Source: Myrmaecium sp. VS I D KN 1
Lineage: Eukaryota; Ascomycota; Dothideomycetes; Valsariales; Valsariaceae
Length of the DNA: 64,000 nt
Direction: 5' to 3'
NCBI GenBank assembly: GCA_019775845.1
Contig: JADQAV010000008.1
Location: forward strand, 124,001 to 188,000
Part shown: positions 44,511-57,529 of the stretch, in pieces
Layout of the letters: each line of letters opens with the position of its first letter
Position numbering within the stretch: the stretch's first letter is position 1
Notes under the pieces: generated by a model
Databases searched by the model: none
What the model saw: the letters and a program-made list of their open reading frames with translations, nothing else
What the model was told of the DNA's origin: nothing
Made by a program: the position numbers and the translations under genes

Positions 44511-44550
44511 GGTACCTTACCCTCGCACTCGGCGACGCGGGTAAGGTACC
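44511..44550. repeat. Inverted repeat, 12-bp arms
   Basis: GGTACCTTACCC and GGGTAAGGTACC flank a 16-nt GC-rich spacer. CCTAGGTACC-type words of the same kind recur at 41595, 47820, 53345 and 60960. Confidence 0.8.
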
Positions 44551-44559
44551 TAGTGTCCG

Positions 44560-46180
44560 GCCGCACGCGATCACAACAGGATACCTAGCCAAGACGATCC
44601 GCCAGAGTTATCGCGCTGCGTTCGCTGCGCTTCGCACTACGGTCGATAACCTCCAGCTCCTTCTAGCGGAGCTGGATCGCCGTCAGCTCTCCTTGGACGG
44701 ACGTTGGAATCGCGCCGAGGTGCCCTGGGTGCCGCGGTCGCGATGTCGCTGCTATAGGCGCACTACCTAGCCGCCCGACCGCTAGTAGCTGTATCCGCCG
44801 GTGGATTAGGACCGACCGTGTGGCGCGCGGCGATCGCCCCACGGCGTTTACGTGCGTGTATCGTATCGCCTATAGTGCTCCTGCGTCGTCAAGCGCTGCC
44901 TACCTAAGCCTCGCCGAACCGCGCCGCAGACATCCTCCGGCGCCCTCTCTCGCTGCCCCTGTCGGTGCCTCCGTCGGTGCGTCTCCCATCCTCAACCCCT
45001 ACCTACCCTCCCTCCAGTATCCGCGACTCAGCCTCGGCCTATCAAATAGCTGGATCGGCAGCTTCACTTCACATAGTACCTGTTTATGCATCGTCTCCTA
45101 CCTATTTCTCCCCGGGACTCGAAACAGCCAAAGGCCTAGATATGGTGATGCGTGTTCTTATATATATAAACGTTTCGAAAATCGCCGGGTGTCCCTGCTT
45201 CCTAGCGATCTCACCTCCTCGGAGAGTTATGCAAGACTATATATCGACCTGACCTACCTTCCAGGCCTGCACGATTTGTCTTGATGGTTTGTGGGTGCTG
45301 GAAAAGACGACGAAGCCCGCCGAAGCACTGGGAGTGGCTGGGCATCCGACGGACCAGCGAGACGCGCTGGATTGGACGGGCGGCGCGCCCCTGGTCCGGG
45401 ATCGACGCCTCGAGCGTCCTCGACATCGCCAACGTCCGTCACGGCGAGGAGGGCACGGCGCGCCTGCGGTCGTTGGAGAGCAACCTCTACGCCGAAAGCT
45501 CCGAGCGGAACGAGGAGGCCCGTCCGGCGGTGTCTCTGGTCCTGGTGAACAGCCTCGGCTGCGACCACCACCCTCACTTGGCGGCCACCCGGGCTGCTCG
45601 TTCCTCTTCTTACAGACCGATCTCGTTCTGTTCACCAGCAGACGTGATCCTTCTGAGGGCCGCCCTAACGTCGTGCCTTAGCCGCTGCGCACGGGATGGA
45701 TGACCCGGCTTGCGAGCCTGTTAGCCATCTCCGCTGCTACTACGGGTGAGACGTTCGTCGGTATCGATCGGCGTGGCCAGGTGGTCGTACCTAGCCTCGG
45801 TCGGGTACCGCGCCTACCTAGCGCCGCCGCATGCGCATCGCGCAGCTGCCAGTGCTCTTACCGGAGTAGCCCCCGGCGGACTTACACCCCCTTGGTCCGC
45901 GGCCTCTACGAGGGCGAGGAGGTGCGGATCAGCGCCTTCTAGCAGCACCTAGACGGCTTCATCCGGGACTCCGGCGAGTTCGCGCGGATGCCGCAGCGAG
46001 ATCCGCGATGCGCTCCCGGATGGAACTCGACCGCGCGGGACGGCCTGACGTGGACAGCGACATCGAGCTTACGAGCGAAGACGAATCTCAAGGAGGAGCA
46101 GACACCCCGGCCCCGCGCCCCCTGACACAACTGGAAGAGGCACACCCTGGCGCAGCCGCACCTTCGCGCGGCTTGACCGC
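44560..46180. other. GC-rich coding debris
   Basis: Frames are open on several strands at 45.25-45.7 kb because of high GC. At 45945-46020 a segment FIRDSGEFARMPQ-like matches the segment at 62630-62690 (TRDSGRFDRIHD-like), so part of this stretch belongs to the repeated SNF2-like family below. Confidence 0.35.
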
Positions 46181-46189
46181 TCGACGCGC

Positions 46190-46680
46190 AGATGCCGGCG
46201 CACCGTCGCATCGAACATCTGCTGTCTCTGTCCAGCGCCGTCGATGGAATCGTCATCGGCAGGGATGAGGAGGGGGTGGCGATCGCGGCGTATGAACGCG
46301 CCGACGGCCATGTCCCGGCCAGTTATGCCCCGACGGCGACGTGGCGCGGATCTGGGCCGGCAGGGGCGGCGCGCGCGTGGAGCGGATCCGCTAGTGTGAG
46401 GAGGCGGATCGGCCGCGGTTCCTCATCTCCGCTCTCGGCGGCGTAGCGGAGGGGGTTAAACTCAACCGCGCCCACCGCATCATCCTGATCGAGCCGCATC
46501 CTGACTCGGGTAAGCAGGAGCAATTCCTCTAGGGACCGCGTCTATCGGCTCGGTCAGATGAATCCTCGGGTCTTCCAGACCGTCCTGTTTGACGGTGCCT
46601 CGCACATCGAACGGGGGATTGTGAGCGTCCACAATACCAAGGCGGACGCTTCGGCGACGGTGCGGGAGACCGTTACCTAA
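46190..46680 (+). pseudogene. SNF2-helicase C-terminal relic (copy 1)
   Basis: Reading across nearby frames gives GDVARIWAGR, then FLISALGGVAEGVKLNRAHR, IILIEPHPDSGKQEQF and DRVYRLGQMNPRVFQTVL. These are the late helicase motifs of SNF2-type ATPases (motif V region G-x-GLNL-x-A and motif VI DRVYRLGQ). The same order recurs at 62760-63060, and the first block again at 63880. SNF2-like genes of this kind are multi-copy in several Pezizomycotina genomes. The ATP-binding half is not visible nearby and the frame is interrupted, so this is a decayed copy. Confidence 0.55.
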
Positions 46681-46689
46681 GACGGACGA

Positions 46690-48380
46690 CGGGGGCGCGG
46701 TGAACTTCGTCGGCGTGGTCGACCAGGCCGAAGACGTGGTGTGAGGGGGTTCCCTCTGCCCTCCTAACGGCGAAAGCGCTTCAGCGGTCCGGCTACGACT
46801 TAGACCTGCCGCGCTTGCTGACAAAATAGACATTGACGGCGCGAGCGGAGCATTCGAAAAAAAGCTTGGGGGCGGTTGCCACAACGCGGAAGGCAAAAGC
46901 AACCGGGGGGCTCTGTGGAAGTAGGCGAGAGCTTGATTGTGCTGTCAAACTGGAACTTGACATCGTCTCCGGTCAAATCGGTTTCATGCCTGGACTAATC
47001 AACTTACGATAATATCGAGGAGGCGTAAGCGGCCATACCTAGGATCTAAGGACACTGCGAAAAGAGCCTTTATACATAGTCTGTCTCGACTAAGTGAGAG
47101 CCTATAATTAAGTCAGCTATCAGGAAGGGCCATGGCTGAAACTTCCAATCGCCTCTTCAGCCACGCTCCACTACACCCGACACCGACTACAACCCTGACA
47201 ACGCGATTATCTGCCCACTACCCACCTCTACTACCAGGCCTTGGTCTTGTATGCCCCGCCTCGTCTAGGGTACACGTCCAAACCATGCTGGGAGGAGTGA
47301 ACAGAAGAATACTAACACTAGGTATCGAGCCTCCGTCAGCGCACCACTCTCCATGCCGCCCCTCGATGGAACAAGGAGACCACATCGTCCCCAGATAAGA
47401 TGGCCGTCAACCGTAGGTCCTCCGTCAACCAATCTCGTGTCCTCTAAAGACTAACTTGCCCAGCGCAGACCGATATATATAGAAATAGGCCCACTTCCAC
47501 GCCGCGGCTGCGCTCGCCTGCGGGGAAATCGATCCGGTGCCGCAGGCTCTACAGGTTTCGAATTGGCAGCTTTCGTATATCCTGTGCTTCATAGCGCGCG
47601 GTGCGGCTGCTTTACGGACAACCCTCCGTATCAGGTACATATCCTTCCGCTCTCACTTCTCAGCGAAGGCCGCTTCGGTCGTTATTCCAACCAATCGAAA
47701 GGCGACCAGCATTCACCACGGAACCCCTTTTTGATGCCCGATACGCGAGCCCGCAGAACCCTTATCTCTTCACCCCAACCGTCGTCATCCCCAAGTAGCG
47801 TCGTGGATTGGTCGCAGAAGCTACCTAGGTACCGGAGGTCATCCGACCACTATAATGCGAACTCTCATAGAAGCGAACAAGAAGATTCTCAACTGCTGGC
47901 GTGGGAAGAGGCTGGGCGTAGCTGCAGATGGAAGGCGATTATATGCCGAAGGTAGCAAGATCATAGGACGCCGATTGGTCCTTCCTCTAGCGACATGCTC
48001 TTCGCGCTCGCGAGTGTATATATAACTGCAAACTCCAGCGTTTTCCTGGGTAGAGGTTCATCCGGTGAACGGCGTGATGCTCGTGCTCAGCGGAGAGCCT
48101 TGAGATTTACGACTTTGTCAATGCCTCTTCTCTCGCTTCAACGACGGCTTCGCCGGTCGCTTTCCATTCCCACCTATACGAAGGGCTTTAGGGCATGGCG
48201 ATATACCCAGTATGCCGATGAAACTCGATATATAGACCGCCAGCAACGGCTCCGCATTCGTACAGTCCGAGAGCGGCTCCCTAGTGACCCCCCGCAACAG
48301 GACGGCAGGCCATGCTAGGCTACGAGAGCTGGAGGACTGCCCTATATACCCCGTTCGCTATCCCACTTTCGAGTAGCAGA
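46690..48380. other. No supported gene
   Basis: Mixed GC-rich debris and short frames; a CTACCTAGGTACCGG word lies at 47820. Confidence 0.4.
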
Positions 48381-48389
48381 TGAATAGCT

Positions 48390-48670
48390 AGATCGGGGAG
48401 ATCTTTTCGTTCCTGGTCGGATACAACGTCGTGTGCATCGATGCTGCAATAGCGGCTGGCCAACGCGCAGCCATCGCGCGATTGTTCAACGCCGCGGAGT
48501 TCCCACATGACGTCTATCTCGGGGTCGTCAAGGTTTGTGGCACCGGCCACAACCTACATAGCGCCTTCTCCAGGGTGGTCTGCATGGAGATGACAGAAAA
48601 CATCGCCTAGTTACTGCAACTGATCGGCCGAGTCTTCCGGATCGGGCAACGCCATCCCCAGCACATATAT
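48390..48670 (+). pseudogene. SNF2-helicase motif IV-VI relic (second type)
   Basis: One plus-strand frame reads EIFSFLVGYNVVCIDAAI, AARLFN-like AIARLFNAAEFPHDVYLGVV, KVCGTGHNLHSAFSRVVCME and LIGRVFRIGQRHPQHI. The pattern is FN...(V/L)L...GTGxNLxxA...QxxGRVxRIGQRH of the SNF2 C-terminal helicase lobe. It is more diverged from the copies at 46.2 and 62.8 kb than they are from each other, so it may derive from a different family member. No complete gene surrounds it. Confidence 0.55.
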
Positions 48671-48679
48671 CAGTCTATA

Positions 48680-50830
48680 CAGTGGACATGTTTCTCTCAT
48701 CTAATAACTACGTCAAGTTTCACGACCAACTGGGCGGCGCAGGCGACGATGGGAATGGCGAGGAAATTCGGACGGCCCTTGATCGTCAGGAACTAGCCCC
48801 AACCGACAGGCGCCAACAGCACATGGACAGCTACTCCCGCATATTGGCACACAGAGGGAGTGAGTGGACAAACTGCAAACTGATGCGTGGTAAACGTGTC
48901 TGTCAACGTGTTAAACAGCAGTGTAAGACAACACTACTGATAGATAGCAAGCAAGGAGCAGAGGCCTATATAAGGAGGGCAAGAAGACAGAAGCTTCAAT
49001 GGATAGTTTGAATTACGACTCCTTTTCAGCCCTCTCAAATGTTGATGTCAGTGCACATGGTCGACGCACCTTTACTGTCTAACAGCTTTTTCACATTTCG
49101 GATAAAAACGGCTTATACCTTCTTCGTAGTGTAAGGATTCCTAAACGGATCATTACGCTGCACGTCCTCGTATTCCTCTCTCCCTGTCAAAATTTCCCCG
49201 GCTGCCGGGCAAGAACCCCAGCCTGGGCCTCAACTGGAGGCTGGTGACCGTAATCGACAAGGCATGCCAATCCCGGACCAGCCCCATGGGATCTAGAAGG
49301 GCTTCCATGCCGTCTTTCATGAGGACGCATTGGGTTAGGGCAGACGAACCAGCTATTGGGGATGCCGCTCGCGGTGAGCTCGATTAATAAAAAGCTGCTC
49401 CTTGCTCATTTCTTCGTAGGTACTGTTCGGCAAGCCCAGCACAAACACCGGAGCATCAATTAACGGGTGTATCATACGTATTACTGACGGGATTTCACAT
49501 GAACGTGGGCATATTACGTAGAAGATAAACAAGCGGCTAAACAAGTCAATATAAGTACCTTAGTTACAAAATACAAAGAAGTTTTCCAGACAGCAGAGTT
49601 TTCCTTACCTAGATCCATATTTACCCCAATATCAAAGTATGGCAGGGGTCGGCTTCACAGGAGAGCAGATCGCAGCTACGTTCGGCCCTGCCCGTCCAAC
49701 GCTCGCTGTGATACTGAACGTTTTGATCCCCCAAGATCTCAAAGAGGTCCACCGATTCAGCCGCGGTTTTATGATCAGTATTCTATCGAGTAGGGCACAT
49801 GTGGTCGGTCCAATCACCGGCACATGGAGATCACGGTTGCAATTTTCAACGGCAAGAAGGCCAATGCGAAGATCCGGGTGGTTATATCCTACGATCTCCA
49901 GGCTATCTTCCAGGGCCTGCAGCAGCAGAACACTCGGTCCAGCGGATGCAACCGCATAGTAGGTAGACGAGGAGGCCGGGATTCACTTAACCTAGTGTGT
50001 TGCTAGGTATACCACTGCAAGCTGGCCCGCTACTTACCTCTATGCTAGTCTTCACTTGTCCCTGTCACAAGGAAGAAATGTGCAAATCGTGATTGTGTTG
50101 GCGTTTGTAAGCCCGGCATTTCTGTCCAACACCGGCGGTGGGAGATAGGCGATAGTTGGAATTGAGTGGCGGAATGATGGATAGACGATCTTCAGAGATG
50201 ACGGAGCTATTGTATGCGAGTTCGCTTTAGGTATCTGTTCATAGAGAACTCCGGCGTGTTAGGGTCTTCCTACGGTTGGACAACAATGAACTGATAGGAC
50301 TCTGTACGCTTCGGGGCTGTTAGTTTCTAGTCTCTGTTGTTGGCGCTGAGAGTGCATGCTCAGCATGTGGTGCAGGGGGAAGGGCGGTCAGCTACATGCA
50401 ATGGGAGAAAACGGTATACAAGGGCTGCGGAGGGGAACTAGATGACGGAATCTGAGTGAAGGAGATTTAGATAGGAGACAGAAAAGGACGGGAGTTAATC
50501 ATTCACACTTACCGTCTCCTTTCTGTTCTGCTTTCCGGTTGGATTCCCTGTTGACCTTCAATCTCGCTCTCTTTGCCTGCCGTCCTGTTAATTCACATGC
50601 TTGACCGCGGAAATTGCATTCTGCAGGGACTCCGCGAGCCTGACAGGCACCGGCTCACTGTTGCAGCGGCACTTCCTGCATGACCTCTGCTAGGGCCTTC
50701 GGAGCTTCGCTTACATTGTTCCATCGCCGGCAGGGCTGAGACACACTTCGCACCTTTGCCAACTTCACCTCTCACCTCTCACCTGCCACTCAACTTCACC
50801 CTCACCTCCACAACAAGGACGACGACAACC
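48680..50830. other. No confident gene
   Basis: A coding-like frame at 49639-49800 (GFTGEQIAATFGPARPTLAV, then IPQDLKEVHRFSRGFMI) changes frame after 49820 and has no recognised family. The rest is spacer upstream of the gene at 50837. Confidence 0.35.
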
Positions 50831-50836
50831 ACAAGC

Positions 50837-51298
50837 ATGCGACCTATCGTCATCATCCACAGCGAGGACGACCTCCCCCCTCGTCCCCGCCACCCTCCCC
50901 CCGACCACATCTTCGCCTTCCGCGGCCGCCACTACACCGCCCGTCCCCAGTACCGCCCCCGTCTCACCACCACCGCCCTCATCGCGCACACCTTGTCCTT
51001 CCACGACCATCCCTCCTACTACGACCACCGCGCCCATCGCGAGCGCCGCGCCTACCTGAGCCAGCGCGCCGCGCACTCCGACCCCGAGATGCCGAAGAGC
51101 TATTTTGTGCAGGCGGCGGAGTCGGAGGAGGATGTGTTTGTGTATCGGCTTTTGAAGACGAGGAGGTGAGTTTTGATGTTGCTTCCATTCGTGCTTTGAC
51201 CTCCCTGTATGGTGCTGATGTATGTTGGATCGTTCAGCGATCATGCCGTTTTGATGTGGCTCTGGGATGTGCCGTTTGAGTCTGAGTATTGCGGTTGA
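50837..51298 (+). CDS. Small His/Arg-rich protein, two exons
   Basis: Exon 1 (50837-51165) and exon 2 (51238-51298) join across a 72-nt intron with donor AG|GTGAGT and acceptor GTTCAG. The unspliced frame stops at the donor itself (TGA of GTGAGT), so the intron is needed to read the C-terminus VLMWLWDVPFESEYCG, which is clearly protein-like. The product is 129 residues. It starts MRPIVIIHSEDDLPPRPRHP in a good context (CAAGCATGC) after a CT/CA-rich leader. The middle is rich in His, Tyr and Arg (FHDHPSYYDHRAHRERRAYL), and an acidic helix follows (FVQAAESEEDVFVYRLLK). Codons are GC-ending. No domain recognised; the layout resembles lineage-restricted small fungal proteins. Confidence 0.6.
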
Positions 51299-51299
51299 C

Positions 51300-54200
51300 G
51301 CTGCGATTTTGACGCTGTAAGTGAGCTGCGTGTGAAGTGATAGTGGTCTGAAGCTGATTATTCCACTCCTAGCTCGACTTCGATTTGGATCTCTTCGCCT
51401 GCTGTTGGAGCAAGGCTGGCGCAGACCAGGCCTTTGGACGTTGGAAGAAGGTCGCTCTTTGGATCGAGCAAAGTCGACGTCGAGAAGAACCGAGTGAAGC
51501 CAAAGCGGCAGAACGGATATGATATGCTGGAATAGGGGATAGAAACGTCAATGAAATCCCTGTTCAAGTCCTCACTTCTTACTGTTCCTACTTCATCGTT
51601 TGCCGTGACGTATAAGACTGGTGGAGAAGAGGCGATGCATATACCCTCGCCTATCCTACAGTGACGAGACGCGACGAGGAAGGGGGAGGGGTGAAAGAGG
51701 TAAAGAACGATGTGAAAGAAATGGCACCGCGACGAGCAAACAAGAAAATACAGGAGAACGAGCGAGAAACATGACTGAAAGCAAGAGGAGCAAACCATCA
51801 CGACCGCCATCCGCGTAATCGGTAAGTGAGCAAGCGCCCTTCTCCACGGACAGCATGAGCTACTGTATCAATGTATCAATCTAGATCCAATACTACTCCA
51901 TCGTTCCTATCCGAGCCGCCCTCATACCAGCACAGCTCGCGATAGGCCTTAGGTACCGCCGATGGACTGTTCCTCCAACAATCGTCATCGCCAATCCGCC
52001 GCCCCTCCTTACCGTCTACCAGCCCTTCCTTCGGGCCACCAATCCCTGCCTCGACATCCTACCTCTCGAATCTGGATCACGAACAAAGTCCCCACCGACA
52101 CCGCCTCATCCTCCGTCAAACAGCCCAGGTGCCTATGGGCCGAGCCGGATAAACACAAGCTCCCAGCTCCCCCGCTGCTCGGCCGAGACGCTGCGAGTCG
52201 CGATGCTGAATGCGGGAGCGAGAACGCCCGACCAGCCGTGCGGGAAGCGCGGATTGATGAGGCGGTATGGAAAGCTTGAATGTTGTGGGTGAGGAGGGCT
52301 GGAGGGATATCACATTATTCTTCTCGGGGTAGAGGAAGGGGTACCTACCCACCTATGCTGTTCACCGACAGCACGGTTGCTCAATGCTGATCTTCGGAGC
52401 GTTCGGAAGATGGAGACTTTTGGATTTCATTCGCTGCGCTGGTGGATGACGTCCATCGTCTCATGCCGCTTGTTGGGCGCTGTCCAGTCACTGGATCGGC
52501 CGAGCTGGGACATACGTCGGCCGATCTGTTGGATATGCCCGCTCGAAGGCTCTATTGGCCTTTAGGCGTGGGGAGGCAGCGGAAGAGAAAGCGGTGGAAG
52601 TAACTCGCTCATGACCTCCACCACGGTAAGATGCAGTGATGACAATGAACCGACTGGGCGATGAGCAGTCAGCTCCGCTCTCCCTGGCACACCGACACGC
52701 TGGCAGCGCAGAGCCTATGGCGAAGCGGCCAAATGTCCGATGACGATACCATCCTTTAACCGGCAGGGCATTCAGCAACCGTGGCTCTCCTCCTCTGGCC
52801 GCAAGAGCGGGATACAAGAACTGACTCTTCCGGATCCACGTCGCCATCCGCTCCAGACCATCAGCCACTGCAGCAGCGGCTCCTGCTGGAGCCCGCGCAG
52901 GGAGTAGCGGGACGCACCATTCACCTCCACGTATGCCAACAGCGCTGGCATCTCAACCGTCAAGTAGCCGCTGATAACCACGGAAGAAATCCTTCTAAAC
53001 TCGCCACGTCTCCGCCATCATCCCCTCTCCAAAGGGAAGTGCGGGACAAAGGATGACTCTGGGCCTGGCCACGTCCACGAAGGCTACTTTTCCGCCAGTT
53101 AGACATCTCCCAGCCGAGCTGGCGGTCGACGAACGTCGGTGTCCGTTGGAACTAAGGCGGTGGCGAGGGGAATGGGCCGGGCTTAAAAGGAGGGCCTGCC
53201 CCCTCCTTTCTCGAGCTTTCCTTTTTCGTTTTTCTTTCCAGTCTTCATTGCTTTGCGTGTGTTGTGCTGCTTTGCAGCTGATGCTGCTGTTTTGTGCCTT
53301 GGGAGGAGGGAGTACTTACTTAGTTCTTCTACTGCCTCTCTTGATGGTACCTAGGTATGTGGCCTTCTTTGCACGCTCAGGGGCTTGTCCAGCTGATGAT
53401 ACTGACCTTAGTGTTTAGCAATATTCACCTGTCTTGAATATCTCCTCGAGCGAAGGAATTGCCAGATGGAAGCTGCTTGCCTGGCATTGTAGACTGGCAG
53501 GATATACTAACTACCAACAAAACTCACGCCGCACATAAACCCCGCATCTCTCCGCCGGGCCCAAATGTCGTCAGCGTTCCAGCTCGTGCCAGAAGTCCTC
53601 AGCTCCGATCAAGTCAGTTGTTCTAGAGGCCGTATGAATATCATCAACCACGTCTCGCGGTGGCCTGCTCAGACGACAGCTGGGGGCATCTCACTGACCA
53701 GAGCATCACTTGCTCCTGACCCTGCCGTGGGAAGTTTTGGATTTATTGCCGACTACCCCTAACCGCATTTATGGAGAGGTTTTGTCACCAAGTTACACTA
53801 TCGCTACAGTGGAAGCCTTCGCGCTGGTCCTGGCTATCTGGTTCCCCTTCACCAGCAGGTGTCAGTGAGACCGAGAAATGTTGCGCGGTCCCTCCGGCAA
53901 CCTCCAAGCCGTCGTCCGCATGGTCCGAAGAGCAATCCAAATCCTCCATGTCTCCACATGCGATCAGATGGTGCTGTTGGCGGTGGAGGCCCTCCCTGAC
54001 CTTCGCTATATATATACCATAGCAAGCAGCCACTGTGCGCTTGCTTCTTGAGACGTGGCCTTTTTGACACAGTCGCATCTAACTACAGCCAAGGAGGCCC
54101 TCCTAGAGGAGCACTCGTGGTTCCTGTCTGTCGCGGCATACGGTAAGCCAGCCCACTGGTATCAATGCTGATTATGCCAATCTTGGGCCAGTGCTTCGCT

Positions 54201-56840
54201 AACTGACATGCTTTAGTCTTTTGCCAACATGCTTGCACCCTCTCTCGCGAAACGTCGCCTTTTGGACGCAGCGTCGGGTCCAGAATCTTTAGAGCTTGCG
54301 ATATATAATCGGCCTAGAGCCCCTGGAAGAGGCGTCAGATAGGCCGCGTCCCGCCCAAGAATCCCGTGCATGCGAAGCTTAGCCCTGTATGCGAGTATCT
54401 CTGATGGTCCTCTGTTGGTATGCTCCCGTTTTGGATCCCACCTCAAGAAGTCAACGCTCAGCTTTCTGAATTCTGCAGTTGGCATGCGCTGCTCTTATTA
54501 TATGCCCACAAAGGACAAGATTGCTTCGACGTAAGTTTTTCCTCGTACTTCGAGAACTTCCCTGCTAATCTGTGTCCCTTTTCAGGCCCCAAAGCTGGTC
54601 CGCGGTCAGAGGAGTCATGCTCGCCGCGTTCACGCCGTTCACAATACCTTATAGTCCTACCGCAATCTTCGTTCACGACTAAGCTAAATATATATATACT
54701 TCATCCTCGTCGGACTACATGCATTGAGGCCGACGTCCCTGTGTCCTCTGGAACAACAGAGCTGGACGCTCCCACAGCTTCCGAGAAACCCAATCGGAAG
54801 TGAAGAGATGAGGAACGAGCGGGCGGGGCTTGGACTTCCAGCTGCTGCCACCCTGAAGCCCGGCTGAGAGATGTCTTCTCTGGGACGCGTTTCCGTCCGA
54901 TCTTTATAAGCGCACGGTTGACCAGAGTCCACCGGGTACTTGCACTGCGCTGGTTCTCAATCTACGGCCACGAGAAATATAGGGATTTTTCACTCGTTTC
55001 ATCGACAATACCCCGCCGGGTGATCCCACGAGGCAGCAAATATCACCACCCAACGGATCACAGTGATCCTCCCCCATAATTATCCAATCACCGTGGAACG
55101 ACGTAGCGCAACTTCGCCAGGAGATACTGCAATGTCATCCTGCGCCATTCTATATATATACGCGCTAAACCCATTATATAAGAAGCTAGACCCGTTGGAA
55201 TATCGCAGGGGCGTCGGCACCGAACACCAGTCTGGAGTTGGCCTCACCGACCCCACCTAACGAGTACTTAAAGCGAGACAGCACAACGACCTAAGCGCGT
55301 CACGTCCTGGAATAAAGACTATATAAACAAAGCCACGATATCCTACTCTGTTACGTGGGTCAGGACTCCGCTGGGAGCGTTTCGTTCCTGGCGATAAAGG
55401 TGAGTCGGACGTGTTCCACCCGCTCCACCCCTGACGTTGCCGGGGGTTATGGGCGCGAAAGTTGATGAGGCGATGCTGACGCTGAACCAGGGATGGGAGG
55501 TCGAATAGAAAGCTACAACAAGAAGAGCTAGCACGTTGTCTTATCCCACTCAATTCTATAGCGCCTAGCTTCCGCTGGCGCGCGGTACATGGCGAACTCA
55601 GTGGTAAGTCTGTGTTTTGCTCGCTCTTTGCCGCTGGTCTTATGCTAATGTACTGCAGTTCTCTGTGTTTGTCCGTTCGCAACGCAGTTCAGAGGCACAA
55701 GTGTCCGGGTTTCTTCCGAGCTGCAAAAAGCGTTGGCACGAATGTAACATGGGCCGCGCCGCGCTGTTTGAGGAAGATCCTCTAGTCTGCAAGTGCAGTT
55801 ACTGCATAAATCACACCGCCAGATTATCTCAGATCTTGTCGCTTCACCTGCGGTCTTTTCACCTGCCTCTCGGTTTCTCGATACCGGGTCGCTCAGCGCG
55901 AGCCGTGGGGGTCACCTGATCCAGGGGTGCTTGACAGTACTATCGATATATATATATGCCGGCCGCTCCATAATCCCAAGTTTATGGAGAGCGATGTGCT
56001 TCGTTTCTCTACCTGGTTGAACTGATATATCACCTACCCGGCTAGGGGTCGTTAGGGCCCGGTCAGACGGGACGCTCTACTGCTTTTACGCTGACTGGAC
56101 TGTACCACAACAACATGCCGGTCGATTGTGGGGCGAGAGGCTTCCCCCATAACTTCCTACGAGTGCTGGGCCTACTAGGCTTCCCGCTGATCTGTTCATC
56201 GTCTTGCACACCCTTCCATCGAGTGAGTATTATTACGACCTATCACTTACTCGGCATCTAAACTAACTATCTGAGTCTCACGGGAGAAGGACACTCGCGG
56301 TTAAAGTCAGGGTACTAATAGCGGACCGTTGGAGGCCAGTAAAAGGATCGGCCTAAGCACATATCACTCTCCGGACCCCGCTAAATAGAAGAGCTGAGAG
56401 CCAGCCGATGGCTGTGGCGAATGAGACAAGTATACGCACATCGGTGTTCCGGATCCCACGTCTCGACCACCGAAAACCACACATCATCCGACCACCACCC
56501 TCCTCCTTTCCACCAAGGACCTAACTAGGACTGTGGCTTACGAAGTGACGGGCCCGCAGCCCTCGACTCTAGGTAGTTGGTCCCCTTCCTACTTTTCTCC
56601 TCTCGTTCATTAACATATCAGCAGCGTCCTGGGTCCCTGGCAACAGGATTCGGTGGTGGTGGCTCAAGTGGTGAGTTTCCAAACCTATTCTTCAAGACTT
56701 AGCTGTGACTGATGCTTGAATAGGCGGCGGAGAGGATCCAAAGCGCCCTTCTCTTCATACGCCGCGGCATCTTACCGACGGACGAGGTCCTGCAAGGTCC
56801 CATCCCATACGCGATAGTTCGCGCGGACGATGAAGACCGC
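51300..56840. other. Gene-poor GC-rich region
   Basis: No domain seen. A TATA-like CTTAAAAGG (53182) followed by a CT-rich run (53205-53245) could start a transcript, but no convincing frame follows. (TA)n tracts recur at 54005, 54690, 55150 and 55940. Confidence 0.4.
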
Positions 56841-56852
56841 AATTTCATCGCG

Positions 56853-57164
56853 ATGGGCGGCGACTACCGCATGCCCGACGACATGGTAGTAATCGGCACG
56901 TTTTATCTCGCGCCGGGCGTCGCCTTCAGCGTCAATGCCTTCCTAGACAGCGAGGCGGAACGGCGCCCTCCTCCCCTCGTCCTCGCGCAGGACGCCCAGA
57001 CCGGTCGCGTTATCGAACGCGGCCACTGCGTATTCGCGCGCCTGGAGGCTGGCGGTGGCTACGGGACATTCGGGCTCGGTGTTCGCGGATCTCCTATCGT
57101 CGCCGTGGGCTGCGGAACGAATAGCGATATATCTACCTCGCTTGCTCGTCCTGAGCTGGGATAG
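56853..57164 (+). pseudogene. QTGRV-family coding relic (copy 3, best preserved)
   Basis: An ATG-started frame of 103 residues reads MPDDMVVIGTFYLAPGVAFS, then LVLAQDAQTGRVIERGHCVF and ARLEAGGGYGTFGLGVRGSP. Upstream, 56750-56850 stays open in a coding-like manner (ILPTDEVLQGPIPYAIVRA-like), so the ORF start may lie before 56853 after an acceptor. It is GC-rich and has fewer disruptions than the other two copies. The next frame downstream (57214-57519; EEAAAEVDLTSEEESDREN, QRRLTQQQRQTLARPDRL) looks like the following part of the same protein family and has a counterpart at 46050-46150 (ELTSEDESQGG). Family unknown. Confidence 0.45.
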
Positions 57165-57529
57165 ATCGATCGAAGGGACGCCCTACTAGATCGTCGTACC
57201 AGAAAGGGTCGGCATGTCTTTACTGAGTAGAGATGTGGAAGAGGAAGCCGCAGCGGAGGTCGATCTCACCAGCGAAGAAGAGTCGGATAGAGAGAATACG
57301 CCCCGCCCGGTCCAGCGGCGCCTCACGCAGCAGCAGCGGCAGACGCTGGCGCGCCCTGATCGCCTCACTACCGGACTGGACGTTTTTGTCGAGCACGCCG
57401 AGACCCTCTTCGGCCGTGGCTTTGTAAAGATCCGAATCGCTGCCTGGAAGAAGAAGCGGTGGATGTTAAGCAGAACCACAACGATAAACCTCAGTAAGCA
57501 TATCCTGTTTCCTTCGTGACTATTTAGTG

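Noticed and set aside
45237-45703. Overlapping long frames on both strands
   Set aside because: All are open because GC is high; none has a motif or start context, and they contradict each other.
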